The translations under genes were made by a program, and so were the position numbers. From the NCBI RefSeq assembly GCF_038592905.1, contig NZ_CP151943.1:1304501-1368500 (forward strand): a DNA stretch of 64,000 nt. Direction: 5' to 3'. Shown one piece after another: positions 63,487-64,000 of the stretch. The stretch is from Neobacillus sp. FSL H8-0543 (GTDB lineage: Bacteria; Bacillota; Bacilli; Bacillales; Cytobacillaceae). The notes under the pieces were generated by a model that saw only the letters and a list, made by a program, of their open reading frames with translations, ran no database searches and was not told the DNA's origin. Every line of letters begins with the position of its first letter. Positions within the stretch are counted from its first letter, which is position 1.

Positions 63487-64000
63487 GTGCTAGAAAATCA
63501 AAAGGTATATGACATTACAATCATCGGCGGCGGTCCTACCGGCCTTTTTACTGCCTTTTATGGCGGAATGAGACAAGCATCAGTAAAAATTATTGAAAGC
63601 TTACCTCAATTAGGCGGTCAATTATCGGCGCTTTACCCGGAAAAATACATTTATGATGTTGCTGGTTTTCCTAAAGTTCGTGCGCAAGAACTTGTTAATA
63701 ACCTTAAAGAACAAATGGCTAAATTTGAACCTACGGTTGCCCTAGAACAATCGGTTGAAAAATTAGAAAAGCAAGAAGACGGAATTTTTAAATTAACTAC
63801 CAACTCTGAAGTTCATTATTCAAAGACGATCATCATTACAGCTGGTAATGGTGCATTTCAGCCGCGCCGTTTAGAATTGGAAAGCGCTGCTCAATATGAA
63901 CGAAAAAACCTGCATTACTTTATTGATGATTTAAATAAGTTTGCTGGTCAAAAGGTAGTTGTTTTTGGCGGCGGCGATTCAGCGGTTGATTGGGCACTAA
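63487..64000 (+). CDS. yumC: Ferredoxin-NADP reductase (YumC), C-terminus cut by window edge
   Basis: 171 codons visible, starting at GTG 8 nt after GGGGGT. It begins [20 protein letters not shown] and is nearly identical in pattern to B. subtilis YumC ([35 protein letters not shown]). The second Rossmann motif [15 protein letters not shown], for NADPH, lies at the edge. Thioredoxin-reductase-like ferredoxin:NADP reductase, lacking a CxxC pair in the part seen. Essential in B. subtilis. Confidence 0.96.
   Translation, partial: MLENQKVYDITIIGGGPTGLFTAFYGGMRQASVKIIESLPQLGGQLSALYPEKYIYDVAGFPKVRAQELVNNLKEQMAKFEPTVALEQSVEKLEKQEDGIFKLTTNSEVHYSKTIIITAGNGAFQPRRLELESAAQYERKNLHYFIDDLNKFAGQKVVVFGGGDSAVDWAL

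Overview
The window is about 64 kb of low-GC Gram-positive chromosome. Protein sequences and gene order point to an aerobic, spore-forming Bacillaceae member (Bacillus/Neobacillus type). The right half follows the Bacillus subtilis yug/yui/yum neighbourhood (yugN, pgi, yugJ, yuzA, yugI, yugE, kapB/kapD, yuxO, pepA/yuiE, yuiC, yuiB, yuiA, yumB, yumC), and sporulation-linked genes occur throughout (Spo0E-like, YteA, KapB/KapD, a coat-like protein). No rRNA, tRNA, CRISPR array, prophage or intact insertion sequence was seen.

1-13.5 kb: an exopolysaccharide (eps) operon on the minus strand. It reads chain-length modulator and tyrosine kinase (epsA/epsB-like), a structured RNA matching the EAR/epsC element, EpsC-like dehydratase, UTP-glucose-1-P uridylyltransferase, GT4, a Wzy-like polymerase, polysaccharide pyruvyl transferase, three GT2 enzymes and a GT4 that runs off the left edge. 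A divergent sinR homologue sits upstream. The gap between them holds several GTTCTT-N4-AAGAAC palindromes that match the SinR operator consensus, so this looks like a self-contained, locally repressed biofilm operon. A direct repeat flanking the pyruvyl transferase gene, with a broken GT2 head and a decayed wzy tail, records an insertion or duplication.

13.8-23 kb: a YkgB-type lactonase, then a SAM (S-box) riboswitch leading a methionine operon metI-metC-yitJ-metH. 22.8-25.4 kb: an array of 113-bp repeats, a MarR regulator with a palindromic operator over its promoter, and an MFS exporter.

25.4-32.6 kb: an oligopeptide/dipeptide ABC transporter (SBP, B, C, D, F, plus an unknown gene), a one-domain thioredoxin-reductase-like flavoprotein and an acidic protein. 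32.7-35.6 kb: the most interesting locus, a predicted quorum-sensing module. It has an XRE-TPR (RRNPP/NprR-like) regulator, a 50-codon secreted pro-peptide gene 13 bp behind it, and a subtilisin-like protease upstream as the likely output.

35.7-45 kb: CorA with a possible 31-aa leader ORF, a CDF metal exporter, several small spore-type proteins, YteA, an amino-acid permease, a LysE exporter, the ykoT-ykoS pair and a Spo0E-like phosphatase. 45-64 kb: the yug/yui/yum core with rocD-rocG, 52-bp tandem hairpin repeats, general stress protein YugI, an AlaX-type editing protein, SodC, cyclophilin, KapB/KapD, YuxO, PepA, YuiC/B/A, NADH dehydrogenase YumB and the start of YumC. Many genes are separated by clear intrinsic terminators. 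Where a longer open frame has a weaker start, the start with the best Shine-Dalgarno (SD) sequence was chosen.
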